Shown: one piece after another, positions 44,909 to 55,283 of the stretch | Layout of the letters: every line of letters starts with the position of its first letter | Position numbering within the stretch: the stretch's first letter is position 1 | Assembly (NCBI RefSeq): GCF_947496995.1 | Contig: NZ_CANMFD010000003.1 | Span: 372,001-436,000, forward strand | DNA: 64,000 nucleotides | Direction of reading: 5' to 3' | Origin: an uncultured Roseibium sp. | Lineage (GTDB): Bacteria; Pseudomonadota; Alphaproteobacteria; Rhizobiales; Stappiaceae | Program-made: the position numbers and the translations under genes | Notes under the pieces: generated by a model | What the model saw: the letters and a program-made list of their open reading frames with translations, nothing else | What the model was told of the DNA's origin: nothing | The model's database searches: none

Positions 44909-45290
44909 CTGTCCTCCTCCTGTCCAGCAACGCTCTGATCTCCTCCAGGTCCTGCTTCGAAAGGTCGTATTCATCGACGAGCCGCGCCACCAGGGACGCA
45001 GGCGTGCCGTCGAAGAGTTTATCCGACAGGTTTCGAAGAAAACGGGACTGGTAGGTGTCTTTGGTCAGCCGGGGGGAATAGATGAATGTCTTGCCTTCTT
45101 TCCGGCTGTCCACGAAGTTCTTTTCGTCCAGGATCCGCATGATGGTGGCGCACGACGTATAGGCCAGTTTTCTTTCCGGCGGCAGACGCGCGAGAATATC
45201 CCGCACGGAGCCTTCGCCGAGTTTCCAGAGTTCGGTCATGAACTCCAGCTCGACTTCGGTCAGAAACTCGTTGCTCTTACGTTTTCTCAT
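44895..45290 (-). CDS. BlaI/MecI-family repressor
   Basis: A 131-residue winged-helix repressor. LTEVELEFMTELWKLGEGSVRDI and YTSCATIMRILDEKNFV (in parts) are the BlaI/MecI/CopY DNA-binding core; the C-terminal helices dimerise. It is first in an operon with the M56 peptidase, the usual regulatory pair, but no beta-lactamase gene is in the window. Its operator was not identified; ACTATTCCTTTAGT near 45360 is a weak candidate. Confidence 0.88.
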   Translation of the reverse strand: MRKRKSNEFLTEVELEFMTELWKLGEGSVRDILARLPPERKLAYTSCATIMRILDEKNFVDSRKEGKTFIYSPRLTKDTYQSRFLRNLSDKLFDGTPASLVARLVDEYDLSKQDLEEIRALLDRRRTDDAT

Positions 45291-45392
45291 TATTTTCCTG
45301 CGCCAATTGCGGATTGGATGGGGCCACGGCGCCTATTCTTGCATCAATGCCGGCTAAAATACTATTCCTTTAGTCGAATACGATCCCGGTCG

Positions 45393-45670
45393 TCAGACCT
45401 TCCAGAAGCAGAATGTTCCCCAGCCGATGCTGATCGCCAGGGGCCACCACAGCGGCGGGCCCATGAAGCCCAGCCAGGCGAAGAAGATGAAGGCGCTGCC
45501 TAAAAGGGTAATGAACAGCCGGTCGCCGCGCGTTGTCGTCAGCCCAAGAACACCGTTGCGGGCCTGTCCGCCCGGATAGCGCACTTCCAGCAGTATCAAC
45601 ACGCCGATTGCAGAGAAAATCCCGACGAACAGCAGCGCCGTCGGCCAGGTCCAGGCCATCCATCCGAGCA

Positions 45671-45671
<1 letters not shown>
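45393..45671 (-). CDS. glpU: Small membrane protein of the glycerol ABC transporter (DUF2160, GlpU)
   Basis: A 92-residue membrane protein with three hydrophobic segments (TALLFVGIFSAIGVLILLEV; LFITLLGSAFIFFAWLGF; PLAISIGWGTFCF). It matches the DUF2160 protein found in rhizobial glpSTPQUV operons. It overlaps the glpQ stop by one base. A precise role in the transporter is not established. Confidence 0.85.
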
Positions 45672-46468
<797 letters not shown>

Positions 46469-46479
46469 TTCGGTTCTCC

Positions 46480-47346
46480 TCAGGACTTGTTGTCGTTCAT
46501 CGTCATCAGCGTGTAGAACAGCCAGGAGGCCAGCAGCGTGATGGCGAAATAGATGAGGGACATGGCGGCCGCCGGTCCGAGGTCGAACTGTCCGAGAGCG
46601 ATCTTCACCAGGTCGATGGACAACAGCGTGGTGGAGTTGCCGGGTCCGCCGCCGGTCAGCACGAACGGTTCGGTATAGATGTTGAAGCTGTCCATGAAGC
46701 GCAGCAGGATGGCGATGGTCAGCACCGTTTTCATCTTCGGAAGCTGGATATAGCGGAACACCGCCCAGTTCGAAGCCCCGTCGATTTCCGCCGCCTGGTA
46801 GTAGGCGTTCGGGATCGAAACCAGGCCGGCATAGGCAAGCAGCACCACCAGCGACGTCCAGTGCCAGACATCCATGATGACGATGGTCACCCAGGCGGCG
46901 AGCGGGTTCTGGGTCATGTCATAGGAAATGCCCAGCGTGTGGTTCATGAAATAGCCGAGAAGTCCGATGTCCGGCAGGGTGAAGATGTTCCACATCGCGC
47001 CGACCACGTTCCACGGGATCAGCATGGGAAGCGCCATGGTGACCAGGCAGAACGGCACCCAGAACCCCTGTCGCGGCATCGCCAGGGCGATGGCAACGCC
47101 AAGCGGCACCTCGATGATCAGGATCAGGAAGGTGAACAGAAACTGGCGGCCGAGCGCCTTGTGAAAGCGTTCGGATGTCAGCACCTGCTCGAACCAGTCG
47201 ATACCTTGCCAGAAGAACAGATTGTCGCCGAAGGTTTCCTGGACGGAATAGTTCACCACGGTCATCATCGGGATGAGCGCGTTGAATGCGACCAGCAGCA
47301 GCACCGGCGTGACGAACAGCCAGGCCCGTTGGTTCAGCTTCTTCAT
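46480..47346 (-). CDS. glpP: Glycerol ABC transporter permease GlpP
   Basis: A 288-residue MalF-type permease with about six transmembrane segments. The EAA loop reads YYQAAEIDGASNWAVFRYIQLP, and FVLTGGGPGNSTTLLS is typical of carbohydrate permeases. Its ATG overlaps the glpT stop by four bases. Confidence 0.9.
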   Translation of the reverse strand: MKKLNQRAWLFVTPVLLLVAFNALIPMMTVVNYSVQETFGDNLFFWQGIDWFEQVLTSERFHKALGRQFLFTFLILIIEVPLGVAIALAMPRQGFWVPFCLVTMALPMLIPWNVVGAMWNIFTLPDIGLLGYFMNHTLGISYDMTQNPLAAWVTIVIMDVWHWTSLVVLLAYAGLVSIPNAYYQAAEIDGASNWAVFRYIQLPKMKTVLTIAILLRFMDSFNIYTEPFVLTGGGPGNSTTLLSIDLVKIALGQFDLGPAAAMSLIYFAITLLASWLFYTLMTMNDNKS

Positions 47347-48434
47347 AGCGCACCTCCCTCGGGCCGGCTTGCCAGCCAGCCGTCCTTGTAGAGCCGGGTC
47401 TGGGACTGTTTGAAATCGAGCATCACCGCATCGCCCGCATTCGGCGCCTCACCGTCGAGGATTGCGTGGATGCGGCTGTCATGGGCGATGGCTTCAACCA
47501 CCTTGTGGCGGCCGATGTCGGCCACCTTGCGGACATGGGCAGCGATCCCGCCACCGGTTCTGGACACCGACACGAACTCCGGCCGGATACCGACTTCGGC
47601 CTTGCCGTCGCCGGAAATTCCGGACGGACCCTCCAGCGTGATTTGCTCGCCGCCGAAGAAGGCGGCCCCGCCGCGGACGTCGCAGGGCAGGACATTCATG
47701 CCCGGCGATCCAATGAAATGGCCAACGAAGGTGTGCGCTGGTCGTTCGAACAGGTCCACCGGGGTGCCGATCTGGACGATCTCGCCGTCCTGCATCACCA
47801 CCACCTGATCGGCGAAGGTCAATGCCTCGGTCTGGTCGTGGGTGACATAGATCATCGTCGCCCGCACCCGCTGGTGCAGCTCCTTGAGCTTGGAACGCAG
47901 CTTCCACTTCAGGTGCGGGTCGATCACGGTCAGCGGCTCGTCGAACATGACGACATTGACGTCCTCGCGCACGAGGCCGCGGCCCATGGAGATCTTCTGC
48001 TTGTTGTCCGGAGAAAGGTTCGACGCGCGCGTCGACAGCATGCCGGTGACTTCCAGCATCTCCGCGATCGCGGTCACCCGCTGTTTGACGATGGCCTCGT
48101 CCCGGCCGCGATTGCGCAAGGGAAAAGCCAGATTGTCGTAGACGGTCATGGTGTCGTAGATGACCGGAAACTGGAACACCTGCGCAATGTTGCGCTTCGC
48201 CGGCGGCAGGGCCGTCACATCCCGGTCATCGAACAGGATCTTGCCTTCCGAAGGAACGAGAAGACCGGAGATGATGTTCAACAGCGTGGACTTGCCGCAG
48301 CCGGACGGACCCAGAAGCGCATAGGCGCCGCCGTCTTCCCAGGTAAGATCGATCTTCTTGAGCGCGTAATCGTCATCGCCCGCCGGATCGGGACGATAGC
48401 TGTGCCGCAGGTTGGAGAGTGTGATTTGTGCCAT
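47343..48434 (-). CDS. glpT: Glycerol ABC transporter ATPase GlpT (degenerate signature)
   Basis: A 363-residue MalK-like ATPase with an OB-type regulatory C-terminus. Walker A GPSGCGKST (42-50), Walker B with Asp165-Glu166 and the switch His199 in YVTHDQTEAL are intact. The ABC signature, normally LSGGQ, is LSPDN (140-144), so this subunit cannot complete a normal site on its partner. It lies 12 bases after glpS and overlaps glpP by four bases. Confidence 0.9.
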   Translation of the reverse strand: MAQITLSNLRHSYRPDPAGDDDYALKKIDLTWEDGGAYALLGPSGCGKSTLLNIISGLLVPSEGKILFDDRDVTALPPAKRNIAQVFQFPVIYDTMTVYDNLAFPLRNRGRDEAIVKQRVTAIAEMLEVTGMLSTRASNLSPDNKQKISMGRGLVREDVNVVMFDEPLTVIDPHLKWKLRSKLKELHQRVRATMIYVTHDQTEALTFADQVVVMQDGEIVQIGTPVDLFERPAHTFVGHFIGSPGMNVLPCDVRGGAAFFGGEQITLEGPSGISGDGKAEVGIRPEFVSVSRTGGGIAAHVRKVADIGRHKVVEAIAHDSRIHAILDGEAPNAGDAVMLDFKQSQTRLYKDGWLASRPEGGAL

Positions 48435-48446
48435 GAGGTCCTCTCC

Positions 48447-49511
48447 CTATGCTGACAGCGTGCCGTCGGGCGCGAAGAAAAAACAATGGTTCGGGTCCAG
48501 GTGGAAGGTATGCACCTCACCGACCTGATAGGGATGCACGCCCGCTGACAGGGACACCCAGGGCTGACCGTTCATCTCGAAATGGGCGCTGCTTTCCGAG
48601 CCGCTGAGTTCGGTCACCAGAACGCGTCCCGAGAGCCTGACCGAATGGTCCGGCGTTTCCACCGGCAAAACATGATGCGGCCGGATCGCCAGCGTATAGC
48701 GCCCGTCGGCAAGGCTCGCCGCAGCACCCGGCAGGGTCCAGCTTGTCGTCTCGTTCAGAACGACCCTTTCCCCCTGCTTGGTCACCTGCGCAACATTGAT
48801 CGGAGGATTGGAGAACACTTTCGCCGCATCCAGATCCCTGGGCTTGCGGTAGATGTCGGCGGTGGGGCCGAACTGGACCACCTTGCCGTCCGTCATCAGT
48901 GCGGTCTTGCCGCCGAGCAGAAGCGCTTCCTCGGGTTCGGAGGTCGCATAGACGACAACCGCTCCGCGACCGGCGAACAATTCGGGAAGCTGGTCACGCA
49001 GCTCTTCGCGCAGCTTGTAATCCAGGTTCGCCAGAGGCTCGTCGAGAAAGACGGCGTCGCTTTCCTTGACGATGGCGCGTGCCAGCGCGGTCCGCTGCTG
49101 CTGGCCACCGGACAATTCGTGCGGTTTGCGGTTCAGGAAGGGTTTCAGCTTCATGAGGCCCGCAGCCTCCTCCACCCGTCCCTCGATTTCCGACTTCGCC
49201 ACGCCCGCAACCTTCAAGGGCGAGGCAATGTTGTCGAAGACCGACATATGCGGGTAGTTGACGAAAAACTGGTGCACCAGGCTGATGTTGCGCTTTTGCG
49301 CCGACAGGCTGGAGACATCCCTGCCATTGAGGATGATCTGCCCGGAGGCGAGGCTGTCGAGACCCGCCATAAGCTTGATCAGCGAGGTCTTGCCCGAACC
49401 GGTTTCTCCGAGAAGAACGTTGAAATGGCCGGTTTCAAGCGTCAGGCTCGTTTCCTTGACGTGGGTGATGCCAGCCACGCGCTTGCTGACGTTTTTAAGT
49501 TCCAGGGACAT
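48447..49511 (-). CDS. glpS: Glycerol ABC transporter ATPase GlpS (no switch histidine)
   Basis: A 354-residue MalK-like ATPase. Walker A GETGSGKT (35-42), the canonical signature LSGGQ (133-137) and Walker B Asp157-Glu158 are present. The H-loop reads YATSEPEEAL, with Ser191 where the switch His should be. ATG at 49511 is chosen because MSLELKNVSKR starts the ATPase fold; a longer frame adds 20 non-homologous residues. It pairs with GlpT as a heterodimer. Confidence 0.9.
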   Translation of the reverse strand: MSLELKNVSKRVAGITHVKETSLTLETGHFNVLLGETGSGKTSLIKLMAGLDSLASGQIILNGRDVSSLSAQKRNISLVHQFFVNYPHMSVFDNIASPLKVAGVAKSEIEGRVEEAAGLMKLKPFLNRKPHELSGGQQQRTALARAIVKESDAVFLDEPLANLDYKLREELRDQLPELFAGRGAVVVYATSEPEEALLLGGKTALMTDGKVVQFGPTADIYRKPRDLDAAKVFSNPPINVAQVTKQGERVVLNETTSWTLPGAAASLADGRYTLAIRPHHVLPVETPDHSVRLSGRVLVTELSGSESSAHFEMNGQPWVSLSAGVHPYQVGEVHTFHLDPNHCFFFAPDGTLSA

Positions 49512-49633
49512 GTATCTTCGCCCGCGTCCGGACTGGCTCAGGGTTTGGAACTCCGAAACCCCGGCCGTCACATTCGCATAGGTGGAGGACCGGGGAATGC
49601 CCCGGTCCTGTTGTTGGGATCAGACGATCCGGC

Positions 49634-51373
49634 TCAGTTTTCCGCCCAGCGGGCAACCAACTCGTCATAGTTCACGGTCTGGCCCTGAGGCTTCTCGTTG
49701 TCGAGTTTGGCCTTCGGAGCACCCGGCTGGGACAGCCAGTATTCCGGGTCCTTTTCCTCGTTCAGACGCGGACCGCAGCCACCGTAGACGTTGGCGCGTT
49801 CATCAGCCTGCTGCATGCGGGCCATAACGATGTCCATTTCTTCCGCCAGACGGTCCATGGCTTCCTGCGGCGTGAAGGCGCCGGAGTTCACGTCACCGAT
49901 CTGCTGCCACCAGATCTGGGCCAGCTTCGGATAGTCAGGAACATTGACGCCGGTCGGCGACCAGGCCACCCGGTCCGGAGAGCGGTAGAATTCGACCAGC
50001 CCGCCGAGTTTCGGAGCCCGTTCGGTGAAGGACTCGTGACGCACGGTGCTATCACGAATGAAGGTGAGACCGACATGGCTCTTCTTCACGTCAACCGTCT
50101 TGGAGACCACGAACTGGGCATAGAGCCAGGCGGCTTTCGCACGGTCTTCGGGCGTGGATTTCAGGATGGTCCAGGAACCCACGTCCTGATAACCGACCTT
50201 CTGGCCTTCTTCCCAGTAGGGACCATGCGGGCTCGGAGCCATGCGCCACAGCGGCGTACCCTCGTCGTCCACCGTGTTGTTGCCTTCGGACTTCGGCTTC
50301 ACCATGTCCGCGGTGAACGCGGTGTACCAGAAGATCTGCTGGGCAACGTTGCCCTGGCTCAGTGCCGGCAGGGACTGGTAGAAGTCGAAGCTGGCAGCGC
50401 CCGGAGGGGCGAAGTTGCGCAGCCACTCGTCCCATTTGCGGATCGCGTAGACAGCCGCAGGACCATTGGCGGCACCACCGCGGGAAACCGAAGCCCCCAC
50501 CGGATTGCAGGTGCCTTTTTCCATACGGATGCCCCACTCGTCGACCGGGATGCCGTTCGGCTCGCCCTTGTCGCCGGCGCCGGCCATGGAGAGCCAGGCA
50601 TCGGTCATGCGCCAGCCGAGGTCCGGTGCGCGCTTGCCGTAATCCATATGTCCGAAGATCTGGACGCCGTCGACTTCCTTCACGTCGTTGGTGAAGAATT
50701 CGGCAATGTCCTCATAGGCGGACCAGTTGACCGGAACGCCCAGGTCATAACCGTATTTGGCCTTGAAGGCCGTCTTCAGGTCTTCGCGGTCGAACCAGTC
50801 CTTGCGGAACCAGTAGAGGTTCGCGAACTGCTGGTCGGGCAGCTGGTAAAGATCGCCGTCCGGACCGGTGGTGAACTGGGTGCCCATGAAGTCGTCCAGG
50901 TCGAGCCCCGGATTGGTGACATCCTTCGCTGTGCCGTCCATCCAGTCGGACAGGTTGTAGGCAAGCTGCAGGCGGGAATGGGTGCCGATCAGATCGCTGT
51001 CGTTGACATAGGCGTCATAGAGGTTTCGTCCGGTCTGCATCTGGGTCTGGACAGCCTGAACGACTTCGCCTTCACCGAGAATCTGGTGATTGACCTTGAT
51101 ACCGGTGATTTCCTCAAACGCTTTCGTCAAGACTTCCGACTCGTAGGAATGAGTTGGAATACCTTCTGACAGGACGTTGATCTCCATGCCGTTGTACGGC
51201 TCGGCCGCCTTGATGAACCACTGCATCTCGGCAAGCTGATCGTCCTTCGACAGGGTCGATGGCTGGAATTCCTGGTCAATCCACTTCTGTGCCGCTGCTT
51301 CGTCGGCAAAAGCGGATCCTGACCCCGCAATCACAGCGCAAGCTGCAACCGCGGAGAGTAGATACTTACGCAT
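49634..51373 (-). CDS. glpV: Glycerol ABC transporter binding protein GlpV
   Basis: A 579-residue periplasmic binding protein, unusually large for the class, as rhizobial GlpV proteins are. The signal peptide is LLSAVAACAVIAGSGSAFAD. Binding-fold stretches include INVLSEGIPTHSYES and GDLYQLPDQQFANLYWFRKDW. I choose ATG 51373 over ATG 51379 because GGGAGGAG then sits eight bases away. It is the first gene here, ahead of glpS, whereas in Rhizobium glpV is last; a high-expression promoter region precedes it. Glycerol as substrate is inferred from the family. Confidence 0.87.
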   Translation of the reverse strand: MRKYLLSAVAACAVIAGSGSAFADEAAAQKWIDQEFQPSTLSKDDQLAEMQWFIKAAEPYNGMEINVLSEGIPTHSYESEVLTKAFEEITGIKVNHQILGEGEVVQAVQTQMQTGRNLYDAYVNDSDLIGTHSRLQLAYNLSDWMDGTAKDVTNPGLDLDDFMGTQFTTGPDGDLYQLPDQQFANLYWFRKDWFDREDLKTAFKAKYGYDLGVPVNWSAYEDIAEFFTNDVKEVDGVQIFGHMDYGKRAPDLGWRMTDAWLSMAGAGDKGEPNGIPVDEWGIRMEKGTCNPVGASVSRGGAANGPAAVYAIRKWDEWLRNFAPPGAASFDFYQSLPALSQGNVAQQIFWYTAFTADMVKPKSEGNNTVDDEGTPLWRMAPSPHGPYWEEGQKVGYQDVGSWTILKSTPEDRAKAAWLYAQFVVSKTVDVKKSHVGLTFIRDSTVRHESFTERAPKLGGLVEFYRSPDRVAWSPTGVNVPDYPKLAQIWWQQIGDVNSGAFTPQEAMDRLAEEMDIVMARMQQADERANVYGGCGPRLNEEKDPEYWLSQPGAPKAKLDNEKPQGQTVNYDELVARWAEN

Positions 51374-51448
51374 CTGCATCTCCTCCCAATGAGATAAATA
51401 GCGCCGTGTTTATCCGGCTGCCGATACTTGGACACAGCGTTGCCATGT

Positions 51449-51525
51449 TGTCAAACTAATTTTTTAGTAGATTTATTTCGACCCAAAAAACAATTCAAGT
51501 CATTGATATAAAGGAAACTATTTCC
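51449..51525 (-). promoter_or_regulatory. Promoter and operator-like region of the glp operon
   Basis: On the minus strand TTGACA (51454-51449) is a consensus -35; the -10 is weak (AAGTAT at 51429-51424, spacing 19). Just upstream lie two small inverted repeats, ACTAA-TTTT-TTAGT (51455-51468) and GGAAA-CTA-TTTCC (51513-51525). The whole stretch 51400-51740 is AT-rich and holds no gene. These are candidate sites for a glycerol regulator, which is not encoded in the window. Confidence 0.45.
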
Positions 51526-51909
51526 AACCACCCTTGATCCGACACTCTCCTGTTTTCCCGCTTCAACCCCGTTGTTAGCGGGGAGTGTGGCACAAATTTG
51601 TCGGCAAATGTAGGCCAAAACCAGGTTTCGGATCTTTCATTTGACCAGACATATTTCGACAAATCATCTTCGCTTTGCGATATGAAACGAAAATATTTGA
51701 TTGGCGTTGCAGCGCAATAAGATCTGCTGCAGCGCCGCAAAATGACAATCTCCGTCCTGGACAGCGCCTTTTTCACGTTAAAAGTGCAGTGGCCGGCCGC
51801 CTTAGCAAAACACCCGCCCCTGGAATACCGGTACCCGCATTTCATGTTGCAAATCCGTTCCCGGAAAAGGATGAATGCAAAAAGCGCATCTGCCGGGAGC
51901 CGGACCTCA

Positions 51910-52971
51910 GTGAACCAGTTGATCTCCACAAAGCACCCTGTTCTGGTAACCGGCGCCACCGGGTATGTGGCCGGTTGGCTGGTGAAGGAACTGCTCGAGG
52001 CAGGCGTTACCGTCAACGCGGCGGTACGCGACCCCCGCAACGCTGCAAAACTCCGGCACCTGCGGGAAATCGCCGACAGTTCGCCCGGAACAATAAGGTT
52101 CTTTGAAGCGGATCTCCTGAAGCCGGGGTCCTATGCCGCCGCCATGAAGGACTGCCGGATTGTCTTTCATACAGCCTCGCCATTCACCACACGGGTCGCG
52201 AACCCGCAAAAGGAGCTGATCGATCCGGCGCTCAAGGGCACCCGGAATATCCTTGAAACCGCTGCAGTGAATTCGGCAGTCGACAGGGTCGTCGTCACCA
52301 GCTCTTGCGCCGCGATCTACACCGACGCCATCGACTGCCGCAAAGCCCCCGGCGGTGTCCTGAATGAAGACATCTGGAACACCACAGCGTCGCTCTCCTA
52401 TCAGCCTTACAGCTATTCCAAGACGCTGGCGGAGCGCGAAGCCTGGAAGATCGCCGACAGGCAAAACCGCTTCAAGCTGGTCGCGGTAAACCCGTCGCTG
52501 GTGATCGGCCCGGCCCTGAACCCGGCACCGACCTCCGAGAGTTTCAACATCGTCCGGCAGATGGGAAACGGCACCATGAGGCTGGGCGCTCCGAAACTCG
52601 GGATCGGCGCCGTGGACGTCCGCGATCTCGCCCGGGCGCATATCGCAGCCGGCTTTGCTCCGGATGCGCAGGGCCGCTACATCGTCTCGGGCCACAACAC
52701 CAACATTCTGGAACTCGGCAAGACGCTCGTCGAAAAATACGGCAGCGCCTATCCCGTGCCGCGCAAGTCCGTACCCAAACCCATGGTCTGGCTGCTCGGC
52801 CCGCTCATGAGCGGTATTTCCCGCAGGTTTGTCACCAAAAACGTCGATGTGAAATGGCGCGCGGACAATTCCAGAAGCAAACGCGACCTTGGCATGACCT
52901 ACCGCCCGCTCAAGATGTCCATGGAAGACATGTTCCAGCAGATGATCGAGACCGGAGCTTTCGGAAAATAG
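51910..52971 (+). CDS. Extended SDR, dihydroflavonol-reductase-like
   Basis: A 353-residue NAD(P)-dependent reductase of the extended short-chain dehydrogenase group. VLVTGATGYVAGWLV is the Rossmann glycine motif, VVVTSSCAAIY the active-site serine strand, and YSYSK the catalytic Tyr-x3-Lys. It resembles bacterial dihydroflavonol-4-reductase-like and aldehyde/ketone reductases; the substrate is unknown. GTG at 51910 follows GGGAG and leaves ten residues before the fold, which suits the family; ATGs at 51871 and 51844 are alternatives. Convergent with kynA. Confidence 0.82.
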   Translation: MNQLISTKHPVLVTGATGYVAGWLVKELLEAGVTVNAAVRDPRNAAKLRHLREIADSSPGTIRFFEADLLKPGSYAAAMKDCRIVFHTASPFTTRVANPQKELIDPALKGTRNILETAAVNSAVDRVVVTSSCAAIYTDAIDCRKAPGGVLNEDIWNTTASLSYQPYSYSKTLAEREAWKIADRQNRFKLVAVNPSLVIGPALNPAPTSESFNIVRQMGNGTMRLGAPKLGIGAVDVRDLARAHIAAGFAPDAQGRYIVSGHNTNILELGKTLVEKYGSAYPVPRKSVPKPMVWLLGPLMSGISRRFVTKNVDVKWRADNSRSKRDLGMTYRPLKMSMEDMFQQMIETGAFGK

Positions 52972-53028
52972 CCGGCATTGCGCATCTGCCACCGTCTGGC
53001 GCGATGGAGGCTTACTGGAGCAGCTGGA

Positions 53029-53883
53029 TCAAAGCACCGTTCTGACGTGCCAGAGTTCCGGGAACAGTTCTACCTCCAGCATGCGCTTCAGATAGGAAAC
53101 ACCTCCCGTGCCGCCGGTGCCGCGTTTGAAGCCGATGACCCGCTCGACCGTCGTCACGTGGTTGAACCGCCAGCGGCGGAAATAGTCCTCAAGGTCCACC
53201 AGCTTTTCACCGACTTCATAAAGCGCCCAATGCGCGGACGGATCACTATAGACAGCCCGCCACAACTCCATGATCTCGGGAACCTCCCGATGCGGTTCTG
53301 CCGCCGGAACCTCGGTAAGCTCCCGGTCGATCTGGAAACCGCTTCTGCGGGCAAAGGAGAGCACCACCTGGTAAAGGCTCGGCCGTTCAAGCTCCGTCCT
53401 GAGAAGCGCAACGCCTTTAGGGTCATGTTCGTGCGGTCTCATCATCGCCGTGTTGCGGTTGCCGAGCGCGTATTCGATCAGCCGGTACTGCAGGGACTGG
53501 AAACCCGAAGAGGCGCCCAGCGCATCGCGGAACCGCGTGTAATCGCTCGGGGTCATCGTGCGCAACACGTCCCAGGCCGAGTTGAGCTGTTCCATGATGC
53601 GGCTGACCCGAGCCAGCAGCTTCATGGCTTCCGGCATGTGATCGTCGATGATCGCCTGCCGCGCCCCGTTCAGTTCATGCAGCATCAGCTTCATCCAGAG
53701 TTCGGATGTCTGGTGCTGAATGATGAAGAGGAGTTCGTCAGGGGCATCGGACAGCGGCGACTGGGCCGTCAGTATCTGTGAAAGTCCCAGATAGTCGCTG
53801 TAGGACATCTTGTCGGAAAATGCCGTTTCAGCTCCTTCCGTTGCCGGGTCATAGGCACCGCCAGGGCCGTTGCTGTCTGTCAT
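53029..53883 (-). CDS. kynA: Tryptophan 2,3-dioxygenase
   Basis: A 284-residue heme enzyme opening the indole ring of L-tryptophan to N-formylkynurenine, first step of the kynurenine pathway. Family stretches include [55 protein letters not shown] and the heme-ligand region [27 protein letters not shown] follows. Kynureninase and formamidase genes are not in the window, so it stands apart from its pathway partners. Confidence 0.95.
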   Translation of the reverse strand: MTDSNGPGGAYDPATEGAETAFSDKMSYSDYLGLSQILTAQSPLSDAPDELLFIIQHQTSELWMKLMLHELNGARQAIIDDHMPEAMKLLARVSRIMEQLNSAWDVLRTMTPSDYTRFRDALGASSGFQSLQYRLIEYALGNRNTAMMRPHEHDPKGVALLRTELERPSLYQVVLSFARRSGFQIDRELTEVPAAEPHREVPEIMELWRAVYSDPSAHWALYEVGEKLVDLEDYFRRWRFNHVTTVERVIGFKRGTGGTGGVSYLKRMLEVELFPELWHVRTVL

Positions 53884-54035
53884 CGATCTCTCCTGTCCGG
53901 CAGTCGATCACCCCTGGTCGGGAGGATGCCGCATCTGCCGGTAACCGCGTTCAGGCATCTATACCGCCGCAACGCCGAAGTTGGATAGAGTTGAACAGGA
54001 GAGACTTCGAAGGAACGGTGTCTTGCCGGAAAACC

Positions 54036-55133
54036 TCAGCTGCCTGAAGCTTCCAGAATGGCCGCGGCTGAGAAATCATAATGGCTGCGGCCGTTTATGG
54101 TCTTGCAGAACTGCCTGAAATCTATTTTTTCCCAGTTGTTGTCACCGAGATTTGCCAGATAGAGGTCCACATTTTCCGATGTGATCGGCGACATCTTGAA
54201 CAGGACATCGACAAAGGCTTCGCCCTCGATGTTCTTGAAAAAGTGGTCGCGCAGCATGACCATGGACCATGCGCCTGCAAAAAAATGTCCGCCATGGGTC
54301 ATGGTCAGACTGTGGTCGCGCACAGCCTCCATGCCGCGCGAGGACCAGTTCAGCCCGGCGAAGAAGATGACCTCTCCCGGTGACAGTCCGGCTTCCAGGG
54401 CGGCTTTCTGAGCGCCGAAGGCTATATCGTCATTCGCCGCCCAGACAACATCCACCTGCGTGCGCGTGAACACGTTACCGGCGCGCTTGTAAGCGATGGT
54501 CTCGTTCCAGTCGGCGGGAATTGCGTGCAGCAGCTTCACATCCGGATTGTCGGCAACCGCACGCAACATGCCCGTCTCCCTGTGAAGACCGGCAGGCGTG
54601 GCCGTGTCGCCGGTCAACGCCAGAAGGCGGATCGGCTTCCCTTGCGGTTTCGACTTGCGGGCCCTCTCGATGAGAGAAAGAGCCATCTCGTAGCCGGCGT
54701 TTTCATTGTCCGGGATGATGGACGCCACGATGTTGCTAAGGTCGATATTGTGCTTCTCGAGATTGCTCTTCTGTTTGGGCGTCAACTTATTCAGCAGGAA
54801 CAAGACCTTGCTGGACTTGCCGTCCAGGAGCTGAAGCAGCCGGGCAGCCGACTGGTTCTCGTTCACGAGGACGAAATAGTCCGGAAGATCGCCATCCTCC
54901 AGCCGCTTTTTGAGCAGAGCTTCCATGATATAGGGCTGCCGGTCCGCATGAAGGATTTCAAGCTCCACATTCAGATCCGCGGCAGCTGCGGTCATGGTTC
55001 TGGAAACATCCCCCCAGAAGCCGGTCTCGCTACCCGGATTTATGAATGTCACCCGAAAATCAGCGGATTGGGCAACACCTGCAAACGTCAGGAAGCACCA
55101 GATCCAGAACAGTCTGAAGATCATTGAAATCAT
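54036..55133 (-). CDS. Orphan periplasmic sugar-type binding protein
   Basis: A 365-residue protein with a signal peptide (FRLFWIWCFLTFAGVAQSAD) and a type I periplasmic-binding fold (FRVTFINPGSETGFWGDV; DVVWAANDDIAFGAQKAALEAG). No permease or ATPase is adjacent, so it may serve a distant transporter or a sensor. ATG 55133 is chosen, with ATG 55124 as alternative; the longer frame to 55250 disrupts the signal peptide. The WxNDDxAxGA region is typical of sugar binders, but the ligand is unknown. Confidence 0.8.
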   Translation of the reverse strand: MISMIFRLFWIWCFLTFAGVAQSADFRVTFINPGSETGFWGDVSRTMTAAAADLNVELEILHADRQPYIMEALLKKRLEDGDLPDYFVLVNENQSAARLLQLLDGKSSKVLFLLNKLTPKQKSNLEKHNIDLSNIVASIIPDNENAGYEMALSLIERARKSKPQGKPIRLLALTGDTATPAGLHRETGMLRAVADNPDVKLLHAIPADWNETIAYKRAGNVFTRTQVDVVWAANDDIAFGAQKAALEAGLSPGEVIFFAGLNWSSRGMEAVRDHSLTMTHGGHFFAGAWSMVMLRDHFFKNIEGEAFVDVLFKMSPITSENVDLYLANLGDNNWEKIDFRQFCKTINGRSHYDFSAAAILEASGS

Positions 55134-55254
55134 TCGTATCCCGGTTTGTAACTCTACGGCATCATACCTGATCGACCCGCAGTCAACCGCCGTTCGGGCA
55201 AATCCCGGCCGAAATGCCTGCATGTGGGCAAGGGTCGCAAGTATTTTCACGCCT

Positions 55255-55283
55255 AACTATCGCATATAGTTGTTTTCGAAAAC
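55255..55283. promoter_or_regulatory. Two adjacent palindromes upstream of the orphan binding-protein gene
   Basis: AACTATCGCATATAGTT (6-bp arms, 5-base spacer) abuts the perfect palindrome GTTTTCGAAAAC. They lie 122-150 bases upstream of the binding-protein ATG in the 357-base divergent gap shared with the transglutaminase operon. Possible regulator site; the rest of the gap shows no gene. Confidence 0.4.
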
